Part shown: one piece after another, positions 51,727-59,663 of the stretch
How positions within the stretch are numbered: the stretch's first letter is position 1
Layout of the letters: every line of letters begins with the position of its first letter
NCBI GenBank assembly: GCA_964615905.1
Contig: CAZTUB010000005.1
Location: 124,001 to 188,000, forward strand
Direction: 5' to 3'
Source: DATLMR01 sp964615905
Lineage (GTDB): Bacteria; Acidobacteriota; Blastocatellia; UBA7656
Length of the DNA: 64,000 bases
Position numbers and translations under genes: made by a program
Notes under the pieces: generated by a model
Database searches by the model: none
Seen by the model: only the letters and a program-made list of their open reading frames with translations
What the model was told of the DNA's origin: nothing

Positions 51727-52848
51727 ATGGTGAAAAAGATTTCGCGCCGTGACTTTGTAAAGACAGGGGCGGCAGCCGGGTTGATTGCCGCAAAACCCGC
51801 TTCTGCCGGGAGCCACTCGCCCGTGGTTATATTCCCTTCGGCCGCAAAGCCTGTGGTCGTCGCTTCTGCAAACGGCAACAAGTTCAAAAACGGCGGGAAT
51901 GTCACCTGCGTCGAGAAAGCCTTCACGATGATGACAGGGGGCGCGGACGTTTTGGACGCGGTCATTGCGGGCGTCAACATCGTAGAGCTTGACCCTGAAG
52001 ACGACAGCGTAGGTTACGGCGGCCTGCCGAACGCGGAGGGCGTTGTCCAGCTCGACTCTTCCTGCATGCACGGTCCGAAAAAGAGAGCCGGAGCGGTCGC
52101 CGCTCTTGAAGGCGTGCGGACGCCGTCGCTCGTCGCAAAAGCGGTGATGGAGCAGACCGATCACCATCTTATAGTCGGGCGCGACGCGCAGACCTTTGCT
52201 CGCAACCTGGGCTTTAAGATTGAAGACGATTTGAACACGGACCACTCGCGCCAGCTTTGGCTTGAGTGGAAGCGGCGGACGGACCCTCATCATTACCTCG
52301 ACCCGAAAAAGAGGGCCGAGGCCGGCCACAAGGTCGCGCTAGAGATGGTAGCGCAGGGGCTGATCAACGCCGACCATCTTTACGGCACGATCAACTGCAA
52401 CGGCGTGAACTCCAGGGGTGAAATCTGCGGCGTGACTACTACGAGCGGGCTCTCGTGGAAGATACCCGGCCGCGTGGGCGACTCGCCCATCCTCGGCGCG
52501 GGGCTCTATGTCGACGGCGAAGTCGGGGCGGCTGGCTCGACAGGGCGCGGCGAGGCCAATCTTTTTAATCTTTGCTCTTTCCTGATCGTCGAGAACATGC
52601 GCAGGGGGATGCACCCGAAAGACGCAGGGCTCGACGCGCTCAAGCGGATTAAGGCGAACACAATCGAAAAGCGGCTGCTCAACAGTCGCGGCACACCCAA
52701 TTTCGGAATCAACTTTTACATCCTGAACGCGCGGGGAGAGTTTGCAGGGGTCTCGATGTACGAGGGCGCGAAGTACGCCGTCTGTACGGACAGGGGGCCT
52801 GAGACGCGCACGAGTGACTTCCTGCTTACGGGCAAGCCGGGCGAATAG
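51727..52848 (+). CDS. Exported Ntn-family aspartylglucosaminidase-like hydrolase
   Basis: This 373-residue protein has a twin-arginine-like signal (KKISRRDFVKTGAAAGLIAA). It resembles the Ntn-hydrolase family of glycosylasparaginase: the self-cleavage site is YGTINCNG, with Thr221 as the mature beta-subunit nucleophile, followed by GVTTTSGLSWKIPGRVGDSPILGAGLYVD, the family core. It cleaves the GlcNAc-Asn bond or isoaspartyl peptides. The chain is cut into alpha and beta subunits by itself. Its export suggests scavenging of glycoprotein debris. Confidence 0.88.
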   Translation: MVKKISRRDFVKTGAAAGLIAAKPASAGSHSPVVIFPSAAKPVVVASANGNKFKNGGNVTCVEKAFTMMTGGADVLDAVIAGVNIVELDPEDDSVGYGGLPNAEGVVQLDSSCMHGPKKRAGAVAALEGVRTPSLVAKAVMEQTDHHLIVGRDAQTFARNLGFKIEDDLNTDHSRQLWLEWKRRTDPHHYLDPKKRAEAGHKVALEMVAQGLINADHLYGTINCNGVNSRGEICGVTTTSGLSWKIPGRVGDSPILGAGLYVDGEVGAAGSTGRGEANLFNLCSFLIVENMRRGMHPKDAGLDALKRIKANTIEKRLLNSRGTPNFGINFYILNARGEFAGVSMYEGAKYAVCTDRGPETRTSDFLLTGKPGE

Positions 52849-52864
52849 AGAGGTTGCCGATAAT

Positions 52865-53362
52865 ATGGTTAAGTCAGAGATAACCGTTCTGCTCAGGTTG
52901 ATAGATCAGGCGTTTGACCACAGGGCGTGGCACGGCACGAACCTTCGCGGCTCGATAAGAGGTCTGAAGGCCGAAGACGTTTCCTGGCGACCGGCCCCGG
53001 GCCGACACAATATCTGGGAGACGGTCGTCCACGCCGCCTACTGGAAATACACCGTGCGCCGCAGGCTTTTAGAAGAAGCTCGCGGCTCGTTCCCGATCAA
53101 AGGCTCGAACTGGTTCGAGCGCCCCGTAGACGGAGCGGGCGACCGCGAGTGGAAATCGGATGTCGCGCTGCTGGTCGAGACTCATGAGACTTTGCGCGAG
53201 GCGATTGCGCGGCTTACGCCTGCCGACCTTGGGTACAAACCCCGTGGAAGCAAGGTCAGCAACCTGACCCTTATAACCGGCATCGCGTCTCACGACCTTT
53301 ACCACGCGGGGCAGATTCAGCTGCTGAAACGGCTCCGGCCCGCTCAAAATCCCGTTCAATGA
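52865..53362 (+). CDS. DinB-family protein
   Basis: The ATG at 52865 gives 165 residues of a DinB four-helix bundle: metal ligands are H in ETVVHAAYWKY and the last-helix pair HDLYHAGQIQLLK. The longer frame from 52742 lies in the preceding gene. The stop overlaps the following alkA-like start by 4 bases (ATGA), so it is translated together with a DNA repair enzyme. That pairing suggests, but does not prove, a role in damage response. Confidence 0.85.
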   Translation: MVKSEITVLLRLIDQAFDHRAWHGTNLRGSIRGLKAEDVSWRPAPGRHNIWETVVHAAYWKYTVRRRLLEEARGSFPIKGSNWFERPVDGAGDREWKSDVALLVETHETLREAIARLTPADLGYKPRGSKVSNLTLITGIASHDLYHAGQIQLLKRLRPAQNPVQ

Positions 53363-54021
53363 TCGAGTCGATAATAGAGCAGAAGGCTAAAGAGACCGTA
53401 CCCGTCGCTTTAGACGACGAATCGCTCGAACGAGGGCTCGCCCATATCGCTCGTATCGACAAAGACCTTGCGCGGGTAATCGGCAAGCTCGGCCGCCCCC
53501 CCTTGTGGGAGCGCGAGCAGGGATTTCCAACCCTTATAAAGATCATACTCGAACAGCAGGTTTCGCTAGCCTCGGCAAAAGCCGCTTTTGACCGCTTGCT
53601 TCTCACGGTCGCGCCGCTTACCCCAGAAAGCTTTCTGCTGCTTGATGACAGCACGCTAAGAGTTATAGGCTTTAGCCGACAGAAGACAGGCTACGGGCGC
53701 AACCTTGCGCGCGCTATTGTCGAAGGGAGTCTCGATTTAGAGAGCCTTGCGACGATGACGGATTCGGCTGTGAGGTCTGAATTGATAAAGATCAAGGGCA
53801 TAGGGCTCTGGACGGCCGACATCTATCTTTTGATGGCGCTATTGCGACCAGACATATGGCCTAAAGGCGACCTCGCGCTCCTGGTCGCGTACCAGAAGAT
53901 CAAGGAGCTTCAGTTGAGGCCGACGCCCGACGAGCTTGATCGCCTTGCCGACAGGTGGCGACCCTGGCGCGCGGTCGCGGCCCGCGTCCTGTGGAATTAT
54001 TACTTGAACCCGGCCGTTTAA
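53359..54021 (+). CDS. alkA: DNA-3-methyladenine glycosylase (AlkA-like, HhH-GPD)
   Basis: This 220-residue protein is a helix-hairpin-helix GPD glycosylase: FPTLIKIILEQQVSLASAKAAF, then the HhH LIKIKGIGLWTADIYLLMAL, and the catalytic aspartate in IWPKGDLAL. It excises alkylated purines from DNA. The N-terminal domain of E. coli AlkA is missing, as in short bacterial AlkA homologues. It starts with a 4-base overlap with the DinB gene. Ada lies 2.2 kb upstream and an AlkD-like gene 3.8 kb downstream. Confidence 0.9.
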   Translation: MIESIIEQKAKETVPVALDDESLERGLAHIARIDKDLARVIGKLGRPPLWEREQGFPTLIKIILEQQVSLASAKAAFDRLLLTVAPLTPESFLLLDDSTLRVIGFSRQKTGYGRNLARAIVEGSLDLESLATMTDSAVRSELIKIKGIGLWTADIYLLMALLRPDIWPKGDLALLVAYQKIKELQLRPTPDELDRLADRWRPWRAVAARVLWNYYLNPAV

Positions 54022-54043
54022 AGGATGTCTGAAGCGACAACGG

Positions 54044-54487
54044 ATGATCCGGCAATTCGAAAAAGGCGATTACACGATCAGCACAGACAAGGGCAGGCTT
54101 GATCTGAAACTCATCCACGCGTTTCTGGCAAGCTCCTACTGGGCGGAAGCTGTCCCGATTGAAGTGATCGAGAAGTCCGTCGAGCACTCGCTTTGTTACG
54201 GGGTCTATCACAAGGGTGAGCAGGCAGGGTTCGCGCGGGTCATCACCGACCTGGCGACGTTTGCATACCTGGCCGATGTCTTTATAGTCGAAGCGCATCG
54301 CGGGCGCGGGCTGTCGAAATGGATGATGTCCTGCATAATGGCCGACCCCGATCTCGCGGGAGTGCGCCGCTGGATGCTTGTGACGCGCGACGCGCACGGC
54401 CTTTATTCGCAGTTCGGCTTTGCCCCTTTAAGCGACCCGCGAGCTTTCATGGAGATTCGCGTTCCCAATCCCTACAAGAGATCGTGA
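54044..54487 (+). CDS. GNAT-family N-acetyltransferase
   Basis: This 147-residue acetyl-CoA-dependent transferase has the P-loop-like motif A VFIVEAHRGRGLSKWMMSCIM and the motif B strand RRWMLVTRDAHGLYSQFGF. The C-terminal LYSQFGF-x-P-L is common in the group. The acceptor is unknown. It lies 22 bases after alkA. There is no membrane segment or signal peptide. Confidence 0.85.
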   Translation: MIRQFEKGDYTISTDKGRLDLKLIHAFLASSYWAEAVPIEVIEKSVEHSLCYGVYHKGEQAGFARVITDLATFAYLADVFIVEAHRGRGLSKWMMSCIMADPDLAGVRRWMLVTRDAHGLYSQFGFAPLSDPRAFMEIRVPNPYKRS

Positions 54488-54499
54488 GAGGGACAATTC

Positions 54500-55171
54500 A
54501 TGAAGCGTATACTCAAAGAGAACGGTCTTTCGATAGTCTGGCTCGGTCTTTTCTTTACGACCTTCATCTTTGGCCAGACCGCATTCGGGCATCGAGAGTA
54601 TAACAACGACCAGCGCGATCACGGGCAACCTGAAGTCAGCTATATCGAGTACCTCGGCACATCGCACTTCGCAGAGGCGACTATGGAAAACTGGGAATCC
54701 GAGTTCCTACAGATGTTCCTTTTCGTCGTCCTGACCGCCTTCCTCTACCAGAAGGGCTCCGCCGAGTCCAAAAAGGTAGACGAAGAAGAAGCTGTCGATA
54801 GGGACCCGCAAAAATCGCGCAACAAAAAAGACGCGCCGTGGCCGGTTCGCACGGGCGGGCTTGCGCTTTCGGTTTACCAGTATTCACTCGGCATCGCATT
54901 TTTTTTGCTCTTCCTCATATGCTTCATTCTGCACGCGGCAGGCGGCGCGCGAAACTATAACGAAGAACAGATGGCGCACGGCGTCACAGAGCAGGTGACT
55001 ACGTTCGGGTATCTGGGAACGTCGCGGTTCTGGTTCGAGTCTTTTCAGAACTGGCAGAGCGAGTTCCTGGCCGTAGGCGCGATGGTCGTGCTTTCGATCT
55101 TTTTACGCCACAAGGGCTCGCCGGAGTCGAAGCCTGTAGAGGCTCCGCACAGCCAGACCGGAAAAGAATAG
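54500..55171 (+). CDS. DUF6766-type membrane protein
   Basis: This 223-residue protein has four membrane helices arranged as two copies of the same unit. Each is a helix, a loop with (R)EYNNDQRDHGQ or RNYNEEQMAHGV, then EYLGTS-F or GYLGTSRFW, then ENWESEFLQ or QNWQSEFLA, then a helix. The two units share W-S-E-F-L and YLGTS. This fits DUF6766, of unknown function. The pattern suggests a repeated half-channel. It starts 12 bases after the GNAT gene. Confidence 0.75.
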   Translation: MKRILKENGLSIVWLGLFFTTFIFGQTAFGHREYNNDQRDHGQPEVSYIEYLGTSHFAEATMENWESEFLQMFLFVVLTAFLYQKGSAESKKVDEEEAVDRDPQKSRNKKDAPWPVRTGGLALSVYQYSLGIAFFLLFLICFILHAAGGARNYNEEQMAHGVTEQVTTFGYLGTSRFWFESFQNWQSEFLAVGAMVVLSIFLRHKGSPESKPVEAPHSQTGKE

Positions 55172-55194
55172 ACAAAGCATTATCAGGGCGGAAG

Positions 55195-56031
55195 ATGACC
55201 GACGAGAGAACCGATTTTGTCATAGACGCGTGGGCGCAACCTGCGCGCCCGCGAGCTTATGAGCTGATGCCTGAGATCGCAAGGCTCTTCAAACAATCCG
55301 GCTCGGCAGAGCTGTTGTCGTCCGGGCTTACCACCGGGCAGATCATCGAAGCGATGGACAGGGCGGGCATTCAAACCCTCATGCTTTCGGCGTGGCACAG
55401 GCCGGGCCAGTGGGTCATCCATAACGACGAAGTGGCGGAGATGGTCGGGCAATTCCCAGGCAGGTTCGCGGGCGTGGCGGCGGTCAATCTTGAAAAGCCC
55501 GTCGAGGCCGTGCGCGAGCTTGATCGCGCCGTGCGCGAGCTTGGCTTCAAGGCCCTGCGCGTGGTGCCGTGGTTATGGAACCGCCCGCCGAACGACCGGT
55601 TCTATTTCCCGCTCTATGTGAAGTGTATAGAGCTGGACATCCCTTTCTGTACGCAGGTCGGGCACACGGGGCCGTTGATGCCTTCGGAGACGGGGCGGCC
55701 TGTCCCTTACCTCGACGAAGTCGCGCTGGTATTTCCTGAGTTAAAGATCGTCGCGGGCCATATAGGCTACCCGTGGACGGATGAGATGATCGGCGTGGCG
55801 TGGAAACACGAAAACGTCTACATAGATACGTCCGCATACCTGCCGCGCTACTACCCGCCGCAGCTTCTCCATTACATGAAGACCTATGGAAAGAGCAAGG
55901 TCATGTTCGGGACGAACTTTCCACAGTTGTCGCTCGAAAAATGCGTCGAGCAGGCTTGCGCGCTCGACCTGCCGGAAGAAGCGCGCTCGGCCTTCCTCGG
56001 CGGAAACGCGCGCAAGGTCTTCAAGCTCTAG
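55195..56031 (+). CDS. Amidohydrolase-2 family protein
   Basis: This 278-residue TIM-barrel metal-dependent hydrolase is related to the gamma-resorcylate/ACMS decarboxylase group. Ligands visible: FVIDAWAQP (N-terminal D-x-W in place of H-x-H), CTQVGHTGP (His), VAGHIGYPW (His), and MFGTNFP with N in place of the usual D. The missing first H-x-H and last D are unusual, so it may have lost or changed activity. It is encoded 23 bases after the DUF6766 gene. Confidence 0.75.
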   Translation: MTDERTDFVIDAWAQPARPRAYELMPEIARLFKQSGSAELLSSGLTTGQIIEAMDRAGIQTLMLSAWHRPGQWVIHNDEVAEMVGQFPGRFAGVAAVNLEKPVEAVRELDRAVRELGFKALRVVPWLWNRPPNDRFYFPLYVKCIELDIPFCTQVGHTGPLMPSETGRPVPYLDEVALVFPELKIVAGHIGYPWTDEMIGVAWKHENVYIDTSAYLPRYYPPQLLHYMKTYGKSKVMFGTNFPQLSLEKCVEQACALDLPEEARSAFLGGNARKVFKL

Positions 56032-56055
56032 CTCGATTCTCAGACGGGAGGGGTC

Positions 56056-56655
56056 GTGGCCTCAGGCGAGAAGAGATTAAAAAAACGGGTTCGCGAAACT
56101 ATTGCCGCGCTGTCGGATGACGAGCTGGAGCGAATGGCGAAGGGGTCGAAATCCGAGTATACCGCCTATGCTCTAAGGATGGCGCGCGACGAGCTCAAGA
56201 GAAGGACGAAAAAAGAGCCGCCCCGCGAGTCCGCCTCGATCTTCGACGATCATTCCGCCGACCCCGTAAAAGCGAGCGGCTGTTACATAGAGCTATGGCG
56301 AGAGAAGAATTACGAGGGCGAGTATATCTGCATACAGGGGCCCGCGCAGCTCCCCTGGCTGAAGTCGCAGGTTTTCGATTGGAGCGATTGTATCAGCAGC
56401 CTTCGCGTCGGGCCGAAAGCGTTTGTGCAGGTATTCAGCGAAAAGGACTATACGGCCACAATGGTATGCTTCGGGCCCAATCAAGAAGTCCCGGACTTGC
56501 GCGAGTTCAAAGTCGATGACCAGATAGATTCTATGAAGGTCATCAACTCGATAAAGATACTCGACCGTATACGGTTAGACAGCCCTCCGGCGAGCGGCGA
56601 AACAGCCGAGAGCCTGCCCGAAGGCTTGCCCGAAGCCACGCCGAGAGTGATTTGA
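56056..56655 (+). CDS. Beta/gamma-crystallin-like protein
   Basis: This 199-residue protein starts at GTG after GGGAGGGG. The N-terminus is a charged helix (about 1-60), then a crystallin-type domain: GCYIELWREKNYEGEYICIQGP (Greek-key motif W-x-x-x-x-Y-x-G) and VFSEKDYTATMVCFGPNQEV. Two Greek keys usually bind calcium in D/N-D-x-S/T sites; no perfect D/N-D-x-S is clear. The tail is disordered. It is cytoplasmic by sequence. Function unknown. Confidence 0.7.
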   Translation: MASGEKRLKKRVRETIAALSDDELERMAKGSKSEYTAYALRMARDELKRRTKKEPPRESASIFDDHSADPVKASGCYIELWREKNYEGEYICIQGPAQLPWLKSQVFDWSDCISSLRVGPKAFVQVFSEKDYTATMVCFGPNQEVPDLREFKVDDQIDSMKVINSIKILDRIRLDSPPASGETAESLPEGLPEATPRVI

Positions 56656-56882
56656 AGCCTCAGGCTCCGGTCGTTGCGCGGGGTTTTCATCGGTGATAAA
56701 CTCGGCAACCGGCCCTGGTTTAGCGGTTGAACATCGATTCGGTCAACAACCCGTTATGAGCAACTTAATCAAGCATCCATATGAGTCAGGGGATTTACCC
56801 CGCTCGAAGCAATTCGCGCCGAACCTCGATTTACAGACTTGATGAAGCGAGTCGGCTTTTGATGAAAGCGCCGGAGATTATT

Positions 56883-57323
56883 ATGAGTGAAGGGAAACTT
56901 GAAGCGATCTGGATCAAACGGATGAAGCGCGGCCCGATGGATGCTAAAGAATCGGCCAGCCTCGTCGCAGGGCGCGGGCTTATCGGCAACGCGAACCAGG
57001 GCGGCAAGCGTCAGGTCACGATTATCGAAAACGAAGTCTGGGATAACCTGATGGAGCAGCTTGGCGGAGAGCTCTCGCCGTCCGCGCGAAGGGCCAATCT
57101 TATGGTTAAAGGCATAAGGCTCGAAAACAGCGGCGGCCGCACACTTCGCGTGGGCAATTGCCGCATACGCATTTACGGCGAGACGCGGCCGTGCGAGAGG
57201 ATGGAAGAGGCGATGACCGGGCTGCGTGACGCTATGCGCCCGGGCTGGGGCGGCGGCGCGTATGGCGAGGTGTTAGATAATGCCGACATACAAGTCGGCG
57301 ACGCGGTCAGATGGGAAGATTAG
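56883..57323 (+). CDS. MOSC-domain protein
   Basis: The ATG at 56883 is preceded by GGAG. The 146-residue protein is a single MOSC domain: LEAIWIKRMKRGPM opening, GRGLIGNANQGGKRQVTIIE, NLMVKGIRLENSGGRTLRVGN, and the conserved cysteine in TRPCERME. MOSC domains act in molybdenum-cofactor sulfuration or bind molybdopterin; small stand-alone ones (YiiM-like) take part in N-hydroxylated-base reduction. A longer frame from 56781 has no ribosome site. The 227 bases before it hold nothing recognisable. Confidence 0.85.
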   Translation: MSEGKLEAIWIKRMKRGPMDAKESASLVAGRGLIGNANQGGKRQVTIIENEVWDNLMEQLGGELSPSARRANLMVKGIRLENSGGRTLRVGNCRIRIYGETRPCERMEEAMTGLRDAMRPGWGGGAYGEVLDNADIQVGDAVRWED

Positions 57324-57350
57324 ACCGGGCCGTCGGATAGAAGGAGACTG

Positions 57351-57761
57351 ATGCAAATACTGAAGCTCGTGATGAAGTGCCTGCTTGGACTCTTTTTCGT
57401 CGCGGCGGGCGTGAACCATTTCTACAACCCCGATTTTTACATGAAGATCATGCCGCCTTACCTGCCGTGGCATCTCTTCCTGGTCTACCTGAGCGGCATA
57501 TTCGAGGTCGTATTCGGCGTAATGTTGTTTGTGCCTAAGTACGAGCGTATAGCCGCCTGGGGGATTATCGCCGTGTTGGTAGCGGTCTTCCCGGCCAACC
57601 TTCACATGGCGCTCCACACGGAATCCTACCCGGACGTCAACCCGACTGCGTTGTGGATAAGGCTTCCGTTGCAGGCGGTGATGATCGCCTGGGCTTACTG
57701 GTTTACGAGGCGCGCTTCCGCGACGGGCCATAACAACCGAAGCCTCAACGCCTCTGCTTGA
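57351..57761 (+). CDS. DoxX-family membrane protein
   Basis: This 136-residue protein has four hydrophobic segments. Signature: MKCLLGLFFVAAGVNHFYNPDFYMKIMPPYLPW, then LSGIFEVVFGVMLFVPKYERIAAWG. It resembles the DoxX group, in which some members are part of quinone-linked oxidoreductases. The N-terminal helix could be read as a signal anchor. It is 27 bases after the MOSC gene. Confidence 0.82.
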   Translation: MQILKLVMKCLLGLFFVAAGVNHFYNPDFYMKIMPPYLPWHLFLVYLSGIFEVVFGVMLFVPKYERIAAWGIIAVLVAVFPANLHMALHTESYPDVNPTALWIRLPLQAVMIAWAYWFTRRASATGHNNRSLNASA

Positions 57762-57789
57762 AACTATCTACGGCGGGAGGACAGTCGAT

Positions 57790-58464
57790 ATGATCGCAAC
57801 TCAAGTGCTCGAAGAACTGGAGTCTCTAGGGACCGAGCAGAACCGAAAGATATTCAAGCGGCACGGCCTGGGCGAGAATCTCTACGGCGTCAGCTCGGCC
57901 AACTTGAACAAGCTGAAAAAGAGGATCAAGGTCGATCATCAACTCGCGCTCGACCTCTGGGAGACGGGCAACTATGATGCGCGGGCCCTTGCTACGATGA
58001 TCGCCGACCCTGCCTTGCTCGATGACAGCCGACTCGAATCGTGGGCAAAGAGCCTCGACAGCTACGGAATCGCGGATATGTTCGCGAGGCTTGCCTCAAG
58101 GACACAGCTGGCCAAAAAAAAGATGGAGCGCTGGGTAAAATCGAAAGATGAGTGGACGGCGCGCGCGGGCTGGCAGATGCTCGGCGCTCTAGCGAGAGAT
58201 GACAAACGGTTGCCCGAAGATTACTTTGAGCCGTACCTTGAGATGATCGAGCAGAAGGTACAATCGAGTAAGAACAGGGTCAAAGACGCCATGAACAACG
58301 CGCTCATCTCCATCGGCGTCAGGACCCCGCGCCTTCACAAACGCGCGGTCGAGGTCGCGCAAAAGATCGGCCGCGTAGAAGTCGATCATGGCGAGACAGG
58401 CTGTAAGACTCCCGACGCCATACCTTACATGGAGAAGATGCTTGAAAGGGCCGCGAAGCGTTGA
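57790..58464 (+). CDS. DNA alkylation repair protein (AlkD-like HEAT fold)
   Basis: This 224-residue all-helical protein is made of HEAT-like repeats: EELESLGTEQNRKIFKRHGLGENLYGVSSANL, then LALDLWETGNYDARALATMIADP, and KDEWTARAGWQMLGALARDD. The closing segment VKDAMNNALISIGVRTPRLHKRAVEVAQKIG fits AlkD-family proteins, which cut bulky or cationic alkylpurines. It is the third alkylation-repair gene within 9 kb, after ada and alkA. Substrate range is inferred. Confidence 0.82.
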   Translation: MIATQVLEELESLGTEQNRKIFKRHGLGENLYGVSSANLNKLKKRIKVDHQLALDLWETGNYDARALATMIADPALLDDSRLESWAKSLDSYGIADMFARLASRTQLAKKKMERWVKSKDEWTARAGWQMLGALARDDKRLPEDYFEPYLEMIEQKVQSSKNRVKDAMNNALISIGVRTPRLHKRAVEVAQKIGRVEVDHGETGCKTPDAIPYMEKMLERAAKR

Positions 58465-58479
58465 TCTTGGAAGCGCCGA

Positions 58480-58508
58480 TTGTGGCCGTGAATCGTAGTC
58501 GTTATACT
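58480..58508 (+). promoter_or_regulatory. Promoter-like motif for msrA
   Basis: TTGTGG (58480-58485) and TATACT (58503-58508) are 17 bases apart and 37 bases before the ATG at 58545. Confidence 0.45.
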
Positions 58509-58544
58509 GGTCTTTGAGGAAAGATTAGGTAAAGGATTCGTTCG

Positions 58545-59093
58545 ATGAGTTCAGATCGAGGAAGAGAAGTTGCGACGCTCGGCGGGGGATGTTTCTGGTG
58601 TCTGGAAGCGGTCTTCAAGGATTTGCGCGGAGTCGAGCAGGTCGTGTCAGGCTACGCGGGCGGCGAGGTCGCGAACCCAACTTATATGCAGGTCTGTTCC
58701 GGCGCGACAGGCCACGCCGAAGTCGTCCAGTTGACGTTCAACCCGGAGGAAGTATCGTTCAAAGAGATACTCGAAGTCTTCTTCACCATACACGATCCGA
58801 CGACTATGAACCGGCAGGGGGCCGATGTGGGAACGCAATACCGCTCTGCGATCTTCTACCACACCCCGGAACAGAAGGCGGTCGCTGGCCAAGTCATCTC
58901 CGAGTTGAACGGGGCAGGAATCTGGCGCTCGCCCATAGTTACAGAGGTCGTGCCCGCGCCGACCTTCTACCCGGCGGAGGATTATCACCAGGAGTATTAC
59001 GAGCAGAATCCGAGCCAGCCTTATTGCCGCATGGTGATCGAGCCGAAGGTGGCGAAGTTTCGCAAGCTCTTTCTTGAAAAGCTCAAGCGATAA
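58545..59093 (+). CDS. msrA: Peptide-methionine (S)-S-oxide reductase MsrA
   Basis: This 182-residue enzyme has the active-site motif LGGGCFWCLEAVF with the catalytic Cys16, then GYAGGEVANPTYMQVCSGATGHAEVV and YHQEYYEQNPSQPYCRMVI with the likely recycling Cys. It reduces methionine-S-sulfoxide in proteins with thioredoxin. It is cytoplasmic (no signal peptide). The next gene begins 7 bases later. Confidence 0.95.
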   Translation: MSSDRGREVATLGGGCFWCLEAVFKDLRGVEQVVSGYAGGEVANPTYMQVCSGATGHAEVVQLTFNPEEVSFKEILEVFFTIHDPTTMNRQGADVGTQYRSAIFYHTPEQKAVAGQVISELNGAGIWRSPIVTEVVPAPTFYPAEDYHQEYYEQNPSQPYCRMVIEPKVAKFRKLFLEKLKR

Positions 59094-59099
59094 TCTCGT

Positions 59100-59567
59100 A
59101 TGACGCCCGCGATAAACGCCGCTCGAAAGGCAGGCGTAAAATTCAACGTCCACAAATACGATCATGACCCCGCCTCCGAATCCTACGGGCTCGAAGCTGC
59201 CGACGCGCTCGGCGTAGATCCCGCGCGAGTCTATAAGACGCTGATAGCGGCGGCGGACCAGAACCGGCTTGTCGCGGCGCTCGTGCCCGTCGCGTGCCAG
59301 CTCGATCTCAAGGCGCTGGCTTCGGCCGTCGGGTCGAAGAGAGCCGTTATGGCCGACCTCGCGGAAGCCGAACGCAGCACGGGTTATGTCGCGGGCGGCA
59401 TCAGCCCGCTCGGCCAGCGAAAGCCGCTCCGAACAGTGATAGACGAAACCGCGCTCGGTTTTGACACCGTCTATGTCAGCGCCGGTCGTCGCGGGCTTGA
59501 TATAGAGTTGAGCCCTTCGGACCTAGTTCGCCTGTGCAAAGCGCAAACCGCGCCGATTGCCAGGTAG
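59100..59567 (+). CDS. ybaK: Cys-tRNA(Pro) deacylase YbaK
   Basis: This 155-residue protein has the YbaK/ProX fold: SESYGLEAADALGVDPARVYKTL, LVAALVPVACQLDLKALASAVGSKRAVMAD, and TGYVAGGISPLGQRKPLRTVID. YbaK removes cysteine wrongly loaded on tRNA(Pro). The lysine in YKTL and the GGISP loop are the usual catalytic region. It is co-transcribed with msrA. Confidence 0.92.
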   Translation: MTPAINAARKAGVKFNVHKYDHDPASESYGLEAADALGVDPARVYKTLIAAADQNRLVAALVPVACQLDLKALASAVGSKRAVMADLAEAERSTGYVAGGISPLGQRKPLRTVIDETALGFDTVYVSAGRRGLDIELSPSDLVRLCKAQTAPIAR

Positions 59568-59584
59568 TACCGCTCACGGGGCGC

Positions 59585-59614
59585 TTCACCCGGCCCGAAA
59601 AACTGAGTTATAAT
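59585..59614 (+). promoter_or_regulatory. Promoter-like motif for the TPR gene
   Basis: TTCACC (59585-59590) and TATAAT (59609-59614) are 18 bases apart and 50 bases before the ATG at 59664. Confidence 0.45.
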
Positions 59615-59663
59615 CGCCGCATAAAAAATTAAAGGCCCACTCGAAAACAATCGGAGGTCGCTT

